Assembly: GCA_027493675.1 (NCBI GenBank)
Contig: JAOSKI010000008.1
Coordinates: 1-64,000 of the forward strand
Direction: 5' to 3'
DNA length: 64,000 nt
Source: Microthrixaceae bacterium
GTDB taxonomy: Bacteria; Actinomycetota; Acidimicrobiia; Acidimicrobiales; Microtrichaceae
Shown: piece by piece, positions 1 to 11,252 of the stretch
How the letters are laid out: each line of letters begins with the position of its first letter
Numbering within the stretch: position 1 is the stretch's first letter
Notes under the pieces: model-generated
Databases searched by the model: none
Told to the model about the DNA's origin: nothing
The model's input: the letters and a program-made list of their open reading frames with translations, nothing else
Translations under genes and position numbers: made by a program

Positions 1-47
1 GCTAAGGTTAACCTAACTGGGACACAAGACTCCAGCAATTCTCCTCG

Positions 48-466
48 ATGCTGTGGCTCACCGAACGCGTTACCCGGTTCTCGATCCTCGTCACGATGCC
101 CGTCGGCTACGACGCCGACGCGATGCTCGCCGGACTCGTCGAAGGCCTCGACCAGATCCCCCACGCACCTGCTGCGATCCGTCACCTCTGATCAATGATC
201 AGAGGGGGAACTGGGAAGCCTCGTCGCCACCTACGACATCGACATCTGGTTCTGTGACCCCCACTCCCCGTGGTAACGCTTTTTGGCCAGGTCGAGAACC
301 TCAACCGGCAATGGCGGTTCTGGTTCCCCGCACCGGCACCGACCTCTCCATCGTCACACCAGCTGAGGAGGCTCAACACGCCGCCGACATCATCAACGGT
401 CAACGCCGACGCAGCCTCAACTACCACCACCCGGGCCAGCCTCTACACCGACGCCTCGTGCCCTGA
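48..466 (+). pseudogene. IS30-family transposase remnant
   Basis: Conceptual translation across frames gives the C-terminal catalytic half of an IS30-type DDE transposase: TERVTRFSILV near the start, then DIWFCDPHSPW followed by a frame change and GQVENLNRQWRFW, then INGQRRRSLNY. The HSPW/GQ-ENLNR block carries the catalytic Glu region of this family. The N-terminal helix-turn-helix half is absent, and at least three frame changes plus an in-frame stop are needed, so it cannot encode an active enzyme. No terminal inverted repeats are visible because the window begins just upstream. It marks an old insertion beside the accessory region. Family assignment is fairly firm; the boundaries are approximate. 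Confidence 0.7.
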
Positions 467-489
467 CCACTGGAACTGGCCGTCCCGCA

Positions 490-890
490 GATAAGTGAAC
501 GAGTTGAGCCACTATGGGACCATCGGAGATCACGATTGAGGGTGATCCGCTCGGCGTATGTGAGTCTGGCCTCGATTTCCGTCGATACCAGGATGGGGTT
601 GATGAGTTCAACATCGGATTCGACTCGTCGAACGAGCTCGTCAGTCCGCTCGTGAGGGATGCAGTTCCCCCTCAAGGCGGCCGGGATCGAGTTCCCTGTG
701 GTTGATGACGACATCGAGGGTGAGTGGATCGACGGTGAGGTGGAGGGAGGATCGGCCGGCCTGGTTGCGCCAGTCGCTGAGGATCCGGCTGTGACCGGTG
801 TTTCGATTGTCCGCCGTCCGGGTACCGAGAGCGAAGCGGCGGACATGCTCGGGCAGGATGGTGGGAATGAGCCACCGTCGACGCCTGCAT
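490..890 (-). pseudogene. Degraded reading frame of unknown function
   Basis: On the minus strand two frames join into protein-like sequence. One reads from about 890 through RILSDWRNQAGRSSLHL and LDVVINHRELDPGRLEGE. The other reads through ELVRRVESDVELINPILV and IEARLTYAERITLNRDLRW. The composition resembles real protein more than a shadow frame, but it needs at least one indel and has no recognisable start, ribosome binding site or motif. I do not recognise the family. It lies between the transposase remnant and a divergent methyltransferase, so it may be a gene fragment stranded by insertion-sequence activity. Low confidence that it is or was a gene. Confidence 0.25.
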
Positions 891-1733
891 CTACTCCGCT
901 CCTATCTGCCGACGTTGATTCGCGACTACCGATCCGGAGTCGCCGGACCCTTCATGCACCTCCGGGCATTGGGACACCGAGACCAACCACGGCTCACTGC
1001 TGGAGGCCCGGTCCCTGGCGAACGAGCGGATCCTGGGCCTGGTCGAGTTGAGGGATGAGTGCAACGTCCTGGATGTGGCGTGCGGTGTCGGAGGGACCAT
1101 CGGCTCGATCGACAACCGGATCAGTCACTCGACGCTGTTTGGATGTGATGTGGACGAAGCGGCGTTGCACCTGGCTGCCTCCGGCACCATCGGTCGGCGG
1201 AACCGAATCGCGTGGGTTCGGGCGGACGCGGTGGATCTACCGTTCGCAAGGGAATCGTTCGACTTGGTCGTCTCGATCGAAGCCATGATGCACTTCCCTC
1301 GCGGGTGGAGTTCATGCGCGAGGGTCCGTCGTGTGCTCAGACCGGGTGGCAGCTTCGTAGGATCGGACTTGATGCTGAGTGCCGATGCTCACGAACGGCT
1401 CGGTGTCTCAAGGGAATCACGGAGGACGACCTGAGGACCGGCTTTGCCCTTGGCCTGACTTCTCGTGGAGTCCCGAACGCGCCATCACGATGGGCACGAC
1501 GATGGGCCTGGAGTCGGTGAGGTGGGTGGATGCGACGACCGAGACCGCGCGCGACTACGGAGCCGACCTCGGGGTATGCCCTCCCTGCTGCCAGCGCCTT
1601 CAGCGAGTCCCCCGCCGCGAGGCTGTTCACTCGCCTTCATTCCGATGGCGCGCTTCGTGTCCACTACTTCCCGGTTCGACCGCGCTCCGGTGCCCGACGG
1701 AGCCACCTCATCGGTGTGCTGAGGGCATGCTGA
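867..1733 (+). CDS. Class I SAM-dependent methyltransferase, frameshifted
   Basis: Predicted small-molecule or sugar methyltransferase. Starting at the ATG at 867 (MSHRRRLHLLRSYLPTLI), the product continues after a frame change near 960 into GHWDTETNHGSLLEARSL and then the SAM-binding motif I NVLDVACGVGGTIGSI. Next come an acidic motif (FGCDVDEAAL), a motif-II-like FDLVVSIEAMMHFP and RVLRPGGSFVGSDLM. This is the order of a methyltransf_11 fold. Further frame changes near 1300 and 1400-1560 are needed to reach the C-terminus at 1733. It converges on the radical SAM gene on the other strand, with a short overlap. The acceptor cannot be read from sequence; an O- or C-methylated sugar or a peptide intermediate are the obvious options. 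Confidence 0.6.
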
Positions 1734-3324
1734 CCGATACTGGAGCCGGTGGATGCGCCTTGGGCCCGCGAAGCGATCGTCCCTGGCGACGAACACCTCG
1801 ATGCCGTCTGTCGTGCCGAACAGTGGCAAGCCTGATGACCGTGCCGTCCTTGTCTGCTCGAACAGCCTCGCCGCCGAGGAACAACGTGTGATGCAGCGTG
1901 GCTCCCTCGTCGCGCTCCTCCGCTATCCACATTGATTCCCCGAACTGCCGCTTCGCGGCGGCGATCACGTCCCCAGAGGGTCGTCTCTCCTCCGAGTGGT
2001 GGAGGATCCATCACCGAGCCCAGACGTAGGGCGATGACCCTGCCCTCCAACGTCAGGCTGAGCGTCCCTGCGGGACGAGCCCGTTCTTCGGAACGGCTTC
2101 GTTCCAGAGCGACAGGTGGTGAACGCACTGCCGACGGGCCTGTGACAGCTCATCAGGGGCTCGGCTCCGGGTGATCAGCGACCCAACGCATGATCGAGTC
2201 GATGACAAGGCCTTCACTTCGTTCCGATGGCGGCTCCATGACGGGGTCGAACGGCACGCCGTCCACGCGCCTCTCGAGTTCCGCGTCCACCATGGCGACC
2301 GGTCGCCTCCACTGGTCCGCGTTGAGCGACAGCTGCCGAAGCAGATGGTCTGACTGCCTCGTCATCATCCGATGGACCAGGCGGAGCTCGTCGTCGGGCA
2401 TACGTTGCACCCGTGATCCGGATCGATCACCGTCAGTGACGTTGACACGGATCCCGAGCTCCTCTCCGAGCAGGAGCATCTCCTGCAACTCGAACCAGTT
2501 GTGCCTCAGGAATGTGAAGTTGATTGAGACCTGGGTTCCCCTGGCCATCGCGTGACGGCGGTAGCGCTCGAGGTTCTCGAACACGACGCTGTGCTTCGCA
2601 CCCACTCTCACCGATTCCAGTACCTCGGCTGAGGTGCCGTCGATCGAGACGCCGACGTCGGTATGGAAGTGATCGAGGATTCGTTCGACGCGGTCGTTCC
2701 AGATCGTGGCGTTGGTGGTGATGCCGCAGCGTGGCGACAGACCATTGGCGATCAGGTACTCCCAGATCCGGTGATGTCCGCGGATCAGGAACGGTTCGCC
2801 GCCGACGAAGTCGACGAACTCGCAGGACTCGAGATACGGCTCGAGCTGCCGGTGGAAGTCCTCGCCGTATGGGTCCTGCGGTGGGCCGAGGTTTGTGCGG
2901 TTGCGGCGGATCAGTGAGGATCGGTTGGGACCGCACATGACGCAGTCAGAGGTTGCACGCGCTGCTCAGGGCGAAGGTCAACCGTGCAGGCATTTGGTGC
3001 TCACCCTCGGGGATCTCCGAAACCTGCATATGTCTCGAACGGCCTTTCCGCGCCGTCGTGACGAAGGCGATGGGCGCATATCGAGCATCCGAGTGACAGA
3101 TCGCCGGCGGACAGCGCGGAGCGCAGGAGAGCGACTCGCTCGCCGTTCCAGATCTCGTCGACGGTCATCGTCCGCACGTCCCCGACAGGGAACAGGATGT
3201 TCGCGCAGCATGCGTTCACATCACCGTGCGGATCGAAGTCGAGGTTGACGAACGGGGCCTTGCACACTGGGTTCGGGGCACTCCGGTTCCCAGCACCTCG
3301 GTCCGATGTTTCCGCCACGACCAC
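1708..3324 (-). CDS. Twitch-type radical SAM protein with C-terminal PAS-like tail, frameshifted
   Basis: The N-terminal part (GTG start at 3324) has a Cys-rich auxiliary cluster region: VCKAPFVNLDFDPHGDVNAC, then a second pair in GCSICAHR. The radical SAM CX3CX2C motif lies near 2943-2965; it reads CNL-stop unless one extra T is removed, which restores CNLDCVMC. A glycine-rich VGGEPFL motif and SIDGTSAEV follow, as in SPASM/twitch enzymes. A second indel lies near 3000. Past the apparent stop at 2153, recoverable sequence (LTLEGRVIALRLGSV, VIAAAKRQFGESMWIAEERD, LPLFGTTDGIEVFVARDD) parallels the C-terminal tail of the intact-looking paralogue at 25161, so the gene probably extends to about 1708. 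Likely a sugar- or peptide-modifying radical enzyme; substrate unknown. Confidence 0.65.
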
Positions 3325-3385
3325 AGGGTACTGTCATCGAGGGTCGGACCGACCGGCCGGGCAATCCTGATGACAGGGTCTCGTG

Positions 3386-4409
3386 ATGCTGTCCGTTCTG
3401 CTGATCACGGAGTCTCCCGATCTGCGCCGGAGCACCCGCGACCTCGAGTTGGCAGCCCAGGCGCTTCGTGGCCGGCCGGACGTGCGTGTCGGACTCTGGT
3501 ACCTACGTCACGGCGATCGTGACCCGGTCGGACACTCCTGGGTCGTGGACGACCTGCGGACGTGGAGGCCTGCTGCCGCCCTCGACCGGCTCGGCGCGCG
3601 GCTGCCCGCGAATCTGATTCGTGGACGCCGGTTGAGGCGCTGCCTGAGGGTGCTCGACCCCGATGTGGTGGTGCTGGACGACGGTCTGGGTACGCGGGTC
3701 CTGGACGATTCGACTCGTCTTCTCCTCCCTCGCGAGGCGGAACGCAGTTGGGCCTGCCGCGGGCACCTCGGAACCGGTGACCCTGCAACACGATGCCGTC
3801 GTGGACTCCGACCCGTGGAGCCGGCGACCGGAGGGAATGAGGGTGTTGGAGTTGGGGACCATGCGGGACGGCACCGGATCCAACGGTGCCGCAGCGAGGA
3901 CTGTGGGGCGCAGGGCGCTCGGCCTTGCCGAGGACGTCTGTGTCGTTGCGGCACTCGCCTCGGAGTCTGATCCGGAGCTGCTGATCGAGGTGCTGCACGG
4001 CTGCGCGAAGGCCGGGCAGGGCGAGGTTCACGGTCTGTGGCTTGACCCGTACGGTTCCCCAGGGGACTGCCGTGCCGTACGTGAGCGAGTGGCCCGATGC
4101 GGGATGTCAGGGCTGTTCCACCTGCGGCAGGTCGACCTCGCGGATGCGTTGCCGGTTGTGGACGTCGTCTTGTTGGAACGCGAATCCGCTCACGCACGAG
4201 TCCGCGAGGGTCTGGACCCGGCCATGGTGTTGCCCTATCGTTCGGCTGGGTCCGAGTTCGCCATGTCCGCCCGTGGACTGTGCGAGCGGATCTTGGAACG
4301 CTTCGGCAGCCGGGAACGACGTCCCGGCGGTGTGATCCAGGACCAGGACGCGACCGCGTGGGCCGTGCGGTTCGTGACCTTCGTGGGCGAGTTGGCAAAT
4401 GGCAGGTGA
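3386..4409 (+). CDS. GT4-like glycosyltransferase, frameshifted
   Basis: A paralogue of the protein encoded at 16113-17213. Both begin with a beta-strand entry (VLLITESPDLRRST here, VLFITSTPDDRHST there), followed by WYLRHGDRDP and PDVVVLDDGLG, and both have VLPYRSAGSE near the C-terminus. A frame change near 3720-3780 separates the halves. The Rossmann-like architecture fits a GT-B, GT4-type retaining glycosyltransferase, although the second half lacks the full phosphate-binding block seen in the paralogue. It is divergent from the radical SAM gene with about 60 bases between starts and overlaps the P450 start by about 10 bases. A cytoplasmic glycan-assembly role is inferred from family and context. 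Confidence 0.6.
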
Positions 4410-5565
4410 TCTGCTCGGCGAGGCCGGGTTTGGCGAGATGACTTCTGAACCGTCCGGAGAATCGCAGCCCGTGCTGATCGGCGACTACGAGGCGGTCCGC
4501 GCTGCGCTCAGGAACCCCGATCTCAAGACGACCGGCAAGGCTGTCGAGTGTGGGCAACGCCGACCGCTACTGCCACTACAGGCTGAAGGTTCCTATCACC
4601 GGCGGGTGCGCGGTCGCCTCGATGCTCTCATCGGCAGGCACTCACCGTTGCCGTTGGAGGCGATCGTGCGCGATCACGCTGTCGCTCTCATCTCCGGACT
4701 CGATGTTGGTGTGCCGGTCGACCTTCGCGATCGATATTCCTGCCGCTTGGCCGCACGTGTGCTCGGCAGCCTGCTGGGTCTCACCGATCCGGAGGTGGTG
4801 CGCGTACGTGAGTTGAGCGAGGTCATCATGGGACAGCATCGCCTCGTCGGAAGCGTTCCTGCCCCCCCGACATCGGCGACACCGTGTACGCGTTCCTGGA
4901 CCCGGTGGTCAAGCGTGCTCTTGGCGGCGGGCGTGCTCCTTTGCCGCAGGGCCTGATCAGCGATGAAGGCGAGGACGCCCCCTCACCGAGGACGAGGTCA
5001 TCGACGTCTGCTACCTGCTGATCGTTGCCGCACAGGACACGATGGAGATCGGTCTCACTGCCGCGCTGGGTGTGCTGGCCGGTGACTCGGCCGCGGAGCT
5101 CGTGGCTGCCATCGAGAGAGGTCGGGGAGAAGCCTGTCATCGAGGAACTTCTGCGCTGGAGCTCGCCGGCACGGGCCGTATCCCGAATCGCGGGCGTCGA
5201 GGTGGCCGATGGTGCCCGCAAGATCGCAGCGGGAACACAGGTCCTGTGCGTGCTTGCCCAGGCCAACAGGAGCAGCGTCTACGCCAATCCGGCGGAGTTC
5301 GATCCAGGTGTCTCGACGGCGCCCAATCCGCCGCACCTGGCGTTCGGTGCCAGGCCGCACCGCTGTGTCGGCGCACCTCGCGCACATCCAGATCCGGGTC
5401 ACGTTGGAGGAGTTCGCGCGGCGATTCGAACTGACGGCGCCGGCCGATCGAGATGAACCCACCGATGGGCTGGGCTTACCAGGAGAGCAACTGGTCGCGG
5501 TCCTGCGACCACGAGGATACGGAGCCGACGGAGGCCACCGGGGAAGGGGCTCGCGAGCAGGCTGA
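4399..5565 (+). CDS. Cytochrome P450, multiply frameshifted
   Basis: Fragments in the right order for a bacterial P450: LIGDYEAVRAALRNPDL near the N-terminus, GLTDPEVVRVRELSEV, an I-helix-like LLIVAAQDTMEI near 5015-5045 (the usual acidic-alcohol pair is replaced by QDT), the ExxR-region EELLRWSSPARAVSR, ANRSSVYANPAEFDP, and the haem-ligand loop FGARPHRCVGAP near 5343-5375 with the cysteine present. At least four indels break the frame (near 4560, 4860, 5125, 5390). The haem cysteine and ExxR are preserved, so an intact P450 obscured by sequence error is plausible; true decay cannot be excluded. It sits between a glycosyltransferase and a sugar-type aminotransferase, so it may tailor the A-T-TE product or a glycan. 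Confidence 0.65.
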
Positions 5566-5643
5566 AGCGGGCGGTCGAGCAGCTGCGTGGACGCGGCGAT
5601 CGGGCACACCGGGTCTGAGAGCCGCTCCGGCTAGAGTCGCCTC

Positions 5644-6769
<1,126 letters not shown>

Positions 6770-6831
6770 CTACGCGGTATCGGCATCGCTGAACCCGCGC
6801 ACCGGTCGGTCGCCGTCACTATCGTTGTCGC

Positions 6832-9587
6832 GTGACTGCTGACGGAAACCCGATACCACTAGGACCTTGGAGGTCGGGTAGCCCACCCGCGGGATTCCGG
6901 CGATTCGGCTCCGATGCGGTGACCCACACCGTGGGTGAGCGGTTCTACGCAGTGGCACGTGAGCATCCCGAGCGCATCGCAGTTCGATCACCATCTGCCA
7001 ATTGGACCTACGGGCAGCTTGCGGCTGAGGTGTCACGCATAGCGGGAGCCTTGTCTCGGATCGTCGGCGTCGATCATGGCCGCCCGGTCGCCCTGCTTGC
7101 GGACCATGACGGACCGCTCGTCGCGGCGGTGCTCGGGGTCATCAGTGCCTCGCATGTGGTGGTGATCCTCGACCCCGATGCTCCACGCCCACAGACCGAG
7201 GCGGTCCTGGCCGAAGCCCGGCCGGACCTGCTGCTCTCCGACGCTGCCAACCGGGAGGAGGCAGACGCTCTGGCGGGTGCCGCCGGGTGTGGCCACCATC
7301 ACCTGGAGACCCTCTCGGGTGAGTTCGACGGCCCGACGGATCTCGGATGGCGCTCACCGATGATGCTCGCGTTCACCTCCGGAACGAGTGGTACGTCCAA
7401 GGGTGCGATCATCAACCACGGAGTGCTCCTCAACACGGTCCGGGGCGCCACCGATGCTCTCGGCGTCGGTCCGGACGATCGCATGCCGATGTTGTTCCCG
7501 ACCTCACTAGCGGTGGCGGCGTATCCCATGTTCATCCCGCTGCTGAATGGAGGCACCCTGGCCACGCTGGATGTCCGTTCGCAGGGGCTCGGACCCGTGG
7601 GGGCTTCCTCGCGGAGGAACGGATAACGCTTGCCTACATGGCGCCCACGGTCGTGCGGTTCCTCGTGGATGCGCTCGAAGGCAGGACCTTTCCGGATCTG
7701 CGGATGATCGCGCTCGGCGGTGAGTTGGTGGATACGGAGGTCCTTGCGCTCACCACGAGGCTCTTCGGCTGCGAGCATGTGGCGATCGGGTACGGCACGA
7801 CCGAAACCGGTGTGGTGTCGCTGGCCGTGTATGACCACGACGCTCTGCCGGACACCGAGGTGAGCTGCGGCTACCCGATCACCGACGTCGAGTTCCGGAT
7901 CCTCGACGGTGGTGGCAGTCCGGTGGCGGCGGGCGAAGCGGGTGAGGTGTGCGTCGTCAGCGAGTATCTCTTCGACGGCTACTGGGGTCATCCGGAGCTG
8001 AACCGGCAGGTGCTGAGCGACGAGCCCGCAGCAGGTACAGATCCGCGCGCGGGCGCCGGCCGCCGCGGCTATCGCACTGGTGACATCGGCCGCGTCGGCG
8101 ACGACGGTGCTCTCGTGCTCCTAGGTCGCAGCGACACGAAGGTGAAGGTCAGGGGCCGGTTCGTGGTGCTCGGTGACGTGGAAGCGGAGTTGCACGACCT
8201 GGAGTCGGTGGCCGATGCGGTGGTCGTGTCGCGCGAGCGCGACGGGGTCACCGAGCTCGTTGCGTACGTGGTGCCCTCCGATCCCGACCATGCTGATCCG
8301 CATGCGTGGCGCGCGGCTCTCCTGGAACGACACGAGGCCTATCGGGTGCCGTCGAGATGGGTGGTGTTGGACGAGTTGCCCCGCCTTCCCAACGGAAAGA
8401 CCAACCGCCGCTCCCTTCCCTCGCCCGAGCTGCTCGACGCCGCTTCCGGTGAGGAGGTCGCCACCGGCGGCCAGGGCACGGCAAGCATGCGCCAGGTGAT
8501 CCGAGACCTCTGGCAGGAGCTGCTGCCGGTGGAAGCGATCGGCGACGACGAGGACTTCTTCCACCTGGGCGGGGACTCGCTGTTGGCGGCACAGATGCTG
8601 GTGATGCTCGACCGGCGTACCGGTGTGACGGTCCCCATGGGCGAGATCGTGCATGCTCGCACGGTCCGCGAGGTGGCCGAGGTGCTCCAGAGGATCCGTC
8701 GCGAGTCCACGAGGCGGTCGTCCACGGTGTCGTGCGTGCAACACGGCGATGAGTCGGCGCGGCCAAGGCTGTGGTTGGTGCACGATCTGCAGGGTTCGGC
8801 ATATCGCGTTCGTCACGTGGCGGAGGCACTCGGAGCGGACCAGCCGGTGTGGAGCTTCGAATCGCCGTTGCTCGCCGGCAATCCGAACCCACACGTCTCA
8901 CTCGACTCCTTCGCAGCCGCCTACGTGACGGATCTCCGCATGGTGCAGCCGAAGGGTCCGTACTGGCTGGCCGGGTACTCCTTCGGCGGCATCTGTGCCT
9001 ACGAGATGGCGCGTCAACTCGTCCGCGACGGCGAGGAGGTTGCCTTCGTGGGGATCGTCGACGTCGGGCCCGGTTACCGAGGCCCGGGTTGGAGCAATCG
9101 GCACTCCCCGTTGCGCCCATGGTTCGGCATCCCGAAGCCACCTCCGGAGGGGACCGGCCTGCGTGGCTCAGTAGAGCACTACCGAGACATGGTGAAGGCC
9201 AACCCGCTCGGTGCCGCACGGCACGCAACGGTGCTCAGCGGTCTTGCGCGCGTGATCGACCCGCTGCGTTTCGCGGCCGACCTCCGCCGGCACGGTCGTG
9301 TGCGTCCTGAGTGGCGCCTCTGGTATGCATGGGAGGAGCATTGGAAGCTGGCCGTCACCGAGTGGGACCGGTCCAACACCTACCCCGGCCGGGTGGACCT
9401 GTTCTGGGCTAGCGACACCGCCTCGGCCGACGCGTCGATGGGTTGGGAACCGTTGGTCGGCGAACTGGTGGTGCACCGATTCGGTGGCGACCATCTCGGG
9501 GCGCTCGAGCCACGTGGTGCGAAGGCGCTCGCGACATCTCTGCGTGGCACCTTGGATGAGCTCTGCGGCATCCGCGCCGTGGCTTGA
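6832..9587 (+). CDS. Single-module A-T-TE nonribosomal-peptide-synthetase-like protein
   Basis: About 918 residues from the GTG at 6832, with one indel near 7600. Domains in order: adenylation domain with FTSGTSGTSKGAI, GYGTTETGV, YRTGDIGR and the catalytic-Lys motif LPNGKTNRRSL; carrier protein with DDEDFFHLGGDSLLAAQM (phosphopantetheine Ser near 8577); and a type I thioesterase with GYSFGG (Ser near 8979) and a C-terminal GGDHLGALE His. There is no condensation domain. In my manual alignment the core-A4 Asp that holds the alpha-amino group of amino acids is Val (PTSLAVAAYPMF), suggesting a keto, hydroxy or aryl acid rather than an ordinary amino acid. The architecture matches quinone/furanone synthetases (AtrA, TdiA, RalA). 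Cytosolic; needs a phosphopantetheinyl transferase from elsewhere. Confidence 0.85.
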
Positions 9588-9700
9588 GATGAACGTGGCA
9601 GTGATGTGCTCCTCGCGAGATGCGATCGACCGTTGGGGGCGCCATGCTGGGTCGAGCCGCGAGATGCCCGTGGCCTGGATGCGGGGTAAGCTCGGAGCCG

Positions 9701-10359
9701 ATGAGTGGGCGACGGCTGGTGGTTTCCTTCCTTCTCGTAGGCGTCGTCCTGACGTCCTCGTGCGGGATGGTGAACGACGCTCGCGGTGAATCGACCGGCG
9801 CCGCCAACCTGCCCGAGCGCGACTCGCGACCACGGGCGGAGACCGATTCCGGACCCGCCGGTGAAGTCGGCCCCCCACCTCGACCACAACAACCGCGGCC
9901 GCCCCGAGTACGACCGCGCCGACCACGTCCACGACGGCGCCACCGCTGTCGCAGCGTGACGACCTGTCACCTGTGGATCTTGCCGCGATCGACAGGTGTC
10001 AACGTGTTGCCTCGTTCAAGTCGGCCGGATACGCCATCTGTGAGACCACGCTTGGCGACGACGCAGTGCCTGTTGGAACCATCGGTGACCTGGTCGATTC
10101 GTTGAACGCGCTGATTCCCGCTGTTTCGGCGGCCGGCGACGAGGTGCTGCAGTCGGTTCTCGGGATCCTGGAGCCGGAGGCGAGGCGGATGATGAGCGAG
10201 CCTGAGGTGCCGGTTGCCGAAGTCCAGGCCCTGACCGACCGTGTCGCCCCCCAGTTGACGGACCTGCTGGTCGACCTGATGCACGGCTGTCCGTTGGCAA
10301 TCGATGCGGATGATGTTGACCAGGCAGAGCGTGTGCGACTCGGCACCCCGAGCCTGTAG
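9701..10359 (+). CDS. Secreted lipoprotein with Thr-rich linker, frameshifted
   Basis: From ATG 9701 the N-terminus is a lipoprotein signal peptide: basic MSGRRL, hydrophobic VVSFLLVGVVL, and lipobox LTSSCG. An indel near 9865 hides a Thr/Ala/Pro-rich linker (TSTTTTAAAPSTTAPTTST) that leads into a folded domain beginning SPVDLAAIDRCQRVASF and ending in LGTPSL. The soluble part has conserved-looking cysteines (DRC, AICET, HGCPL) but no family I recognise. It is probably anchored outside the membrane, with the linker crossing the cell wall. It lies in the same direction as the A-T-TE synthetase and the hydroxylase, but the 113-base and 79-base gaps leave co-transcription uncertain. Confidence 0.65.
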
Positions 10360-10438
10360 GACCTGGGGAGCCTGCAGGGAATGAGCTGTGCCTGCTGTGC
10401 TCCTGACGGCCCAATGTGGTTGACGCTACGCTGAATCC

Positions 10439-11146
10439 ATGATCGACGCGATCCTGGCCAAGTCGCTGCACTGGGGAGGTGAGCGGATCCGCTCCATCGA
10501 GGGTCCCCAACCGAACCCACGCCCGACCGGCTCGTTCCCATGGGACGCACAGCTGCGCTCGAGATGGCCTGAGATCTCTCAGGAGTGGTTTGCCTTCAGG
10601 TCGGCGGGCGGGAAGTTGCCCCGGATCGAACAGGTGCTCGAGGAATCACAGGGGAACATCGGAACCTGGGAGGCGGGGTTGTTGATGTCGGGCGGCAGGC
10701 CCTGCACTCTGCTCGCCGAGCAGTTCCCCGTGACCACTGCCGCTCTCGCCGCAGTTCCGGGCATTCGCTCGGCATTGTGGTCGGTGTTGGACGCCGGTGC
10801 TGAGATCCCCGACCACGTGGGACCCAACACGGGGGTGCTGCGGTACCACCTCGGGATCGACTGTCCCGAAGACGCGGCGATCCGCATCGGCGCGACGACG
10901 ACCGAGTACCGCGACCGAGAGACCATCCTCCTCGATGATGTCGTACCTCATGAGGCGTGGAACCACGGCGATCGGGAACGGGTGACGCTGTTCTGTGACA
11001 TGTTGAGGCCGCTGCCGCGTCCTTGGTACGCGTTGAACGCGGCGGCTCAGCGGCTGCTGATGCTCGATCGACGGTATCGGATGGCGCCGAAGCGCGCGGA
11101 TGCATGGCACGTAGCCCTGAATCCTGACTTCGTGGCAATGAACTGA
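10439..11146 (+). CDS. Aspartyl/asparaginyl beta-hydroxylase-like dioxygenase
   Basis: Intact 235-residue protein. The C-terminal half has the Asp/Arg-hydroxylase cupin pattern: IPDHVGPNTGVLRYHLGI (first iron His) and LLDDVVPHEAWNHGDRERV (second iron His), followed by FCDMLRPLP. This family uses Fe(II) and 2-oxoglutarate and includes LpxO-type lipid A hydroxylases and peptide aspartyl hydroxylases. The N-terminal half (GSFPWDAQLRSRWPEISQEW) matches the usual lead-in region. There is no signal peptide or membrane segment, so it is cytosolic. Substrate unknown; the nearby A-T-TE synthetase makes a carrier-bound or released acid a reasonable guess, and lipid or glycan acyl hydroxylation is the alternative. 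Confidence 0.8.
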   Translation: MIDAILAKSLHWGGERIRSIEGPQPNPRPTGSFPWDAQLRSRWPEISQEWFAFRSAGGKLPRIEQVLEESQGNIGTWEAGLLMSGGRPCTLLAEQFPVTTAALAAVPGIRSALWSVLDAGAEIPDHVGPNTGVLRYHLGIDCPEDAAIRIGATTTEYRDRETILLDDVVPHEAWNHGDRERVTLFCDMLRPLPRPWYALNAAAQRLLMLDRRYRMAPKRADAWHVALNPDFVAMN

Positions 11147-11176
11147 ATTCGCGTGGGAATCAAGCCCTGGGGATGA

Positions 11177-11199
11177 AGCCGCAGACACGCGTCGCGGCT
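11177..11199 (+). terminator. Weak hairpin after the hydroxylase gene
   Basis: AGCCGC at 11177-11182 pairs with GCGGCT at 11194-11199 across an 11-base loop, 31 bases after the hydroxylase stop. There is no following T-tract, so an intrinsic terminator is uncertain; it may be incidental in G/C-rich DNA. Confidence 0.25.
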
Positions 11200-11239
11200 A
11201 TGGTCCGGGCTGATTCGGATTGATGACTTGAATTAGAAC

Positions 11240-11245
11240 GAAGGA
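11240..11245 (+). promoter_or_regulatory. Ribosome binding site of the solute-binding protein gene
   Basis: GAAGGA lies seven bases before the ATG at 11253 and fixes that start. The preceding 40 bases (about 11210-11240) are unusually A/T-rich for this window and are the likely promoter region, but I cannot assign clear -35 and -10 boxes. Confidence 0.5.
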
Positions 11246-11252
11246 TGATGTC

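Noticed and set aside
4399..5565. P450 as a true pseudogene
   Set aside because: The haem Cys, ExxR and I-helix regions survive and the indel density equals that of neighbours, so decay is not demonstrated.
8121..9228. Long antisense reading frames opposite the A-T-TE synthetase
   Set aside because: Arg/Pro/Ala-rich shadow frames expected from high G/C content; no ribosome binding site or motif, and the sense strand has clear domains.
11177..11199. Strong rho-independent terminator
   Set aside because: The stem is only six pairs and no T-run follows; kept only as a low-confidence hairpin.
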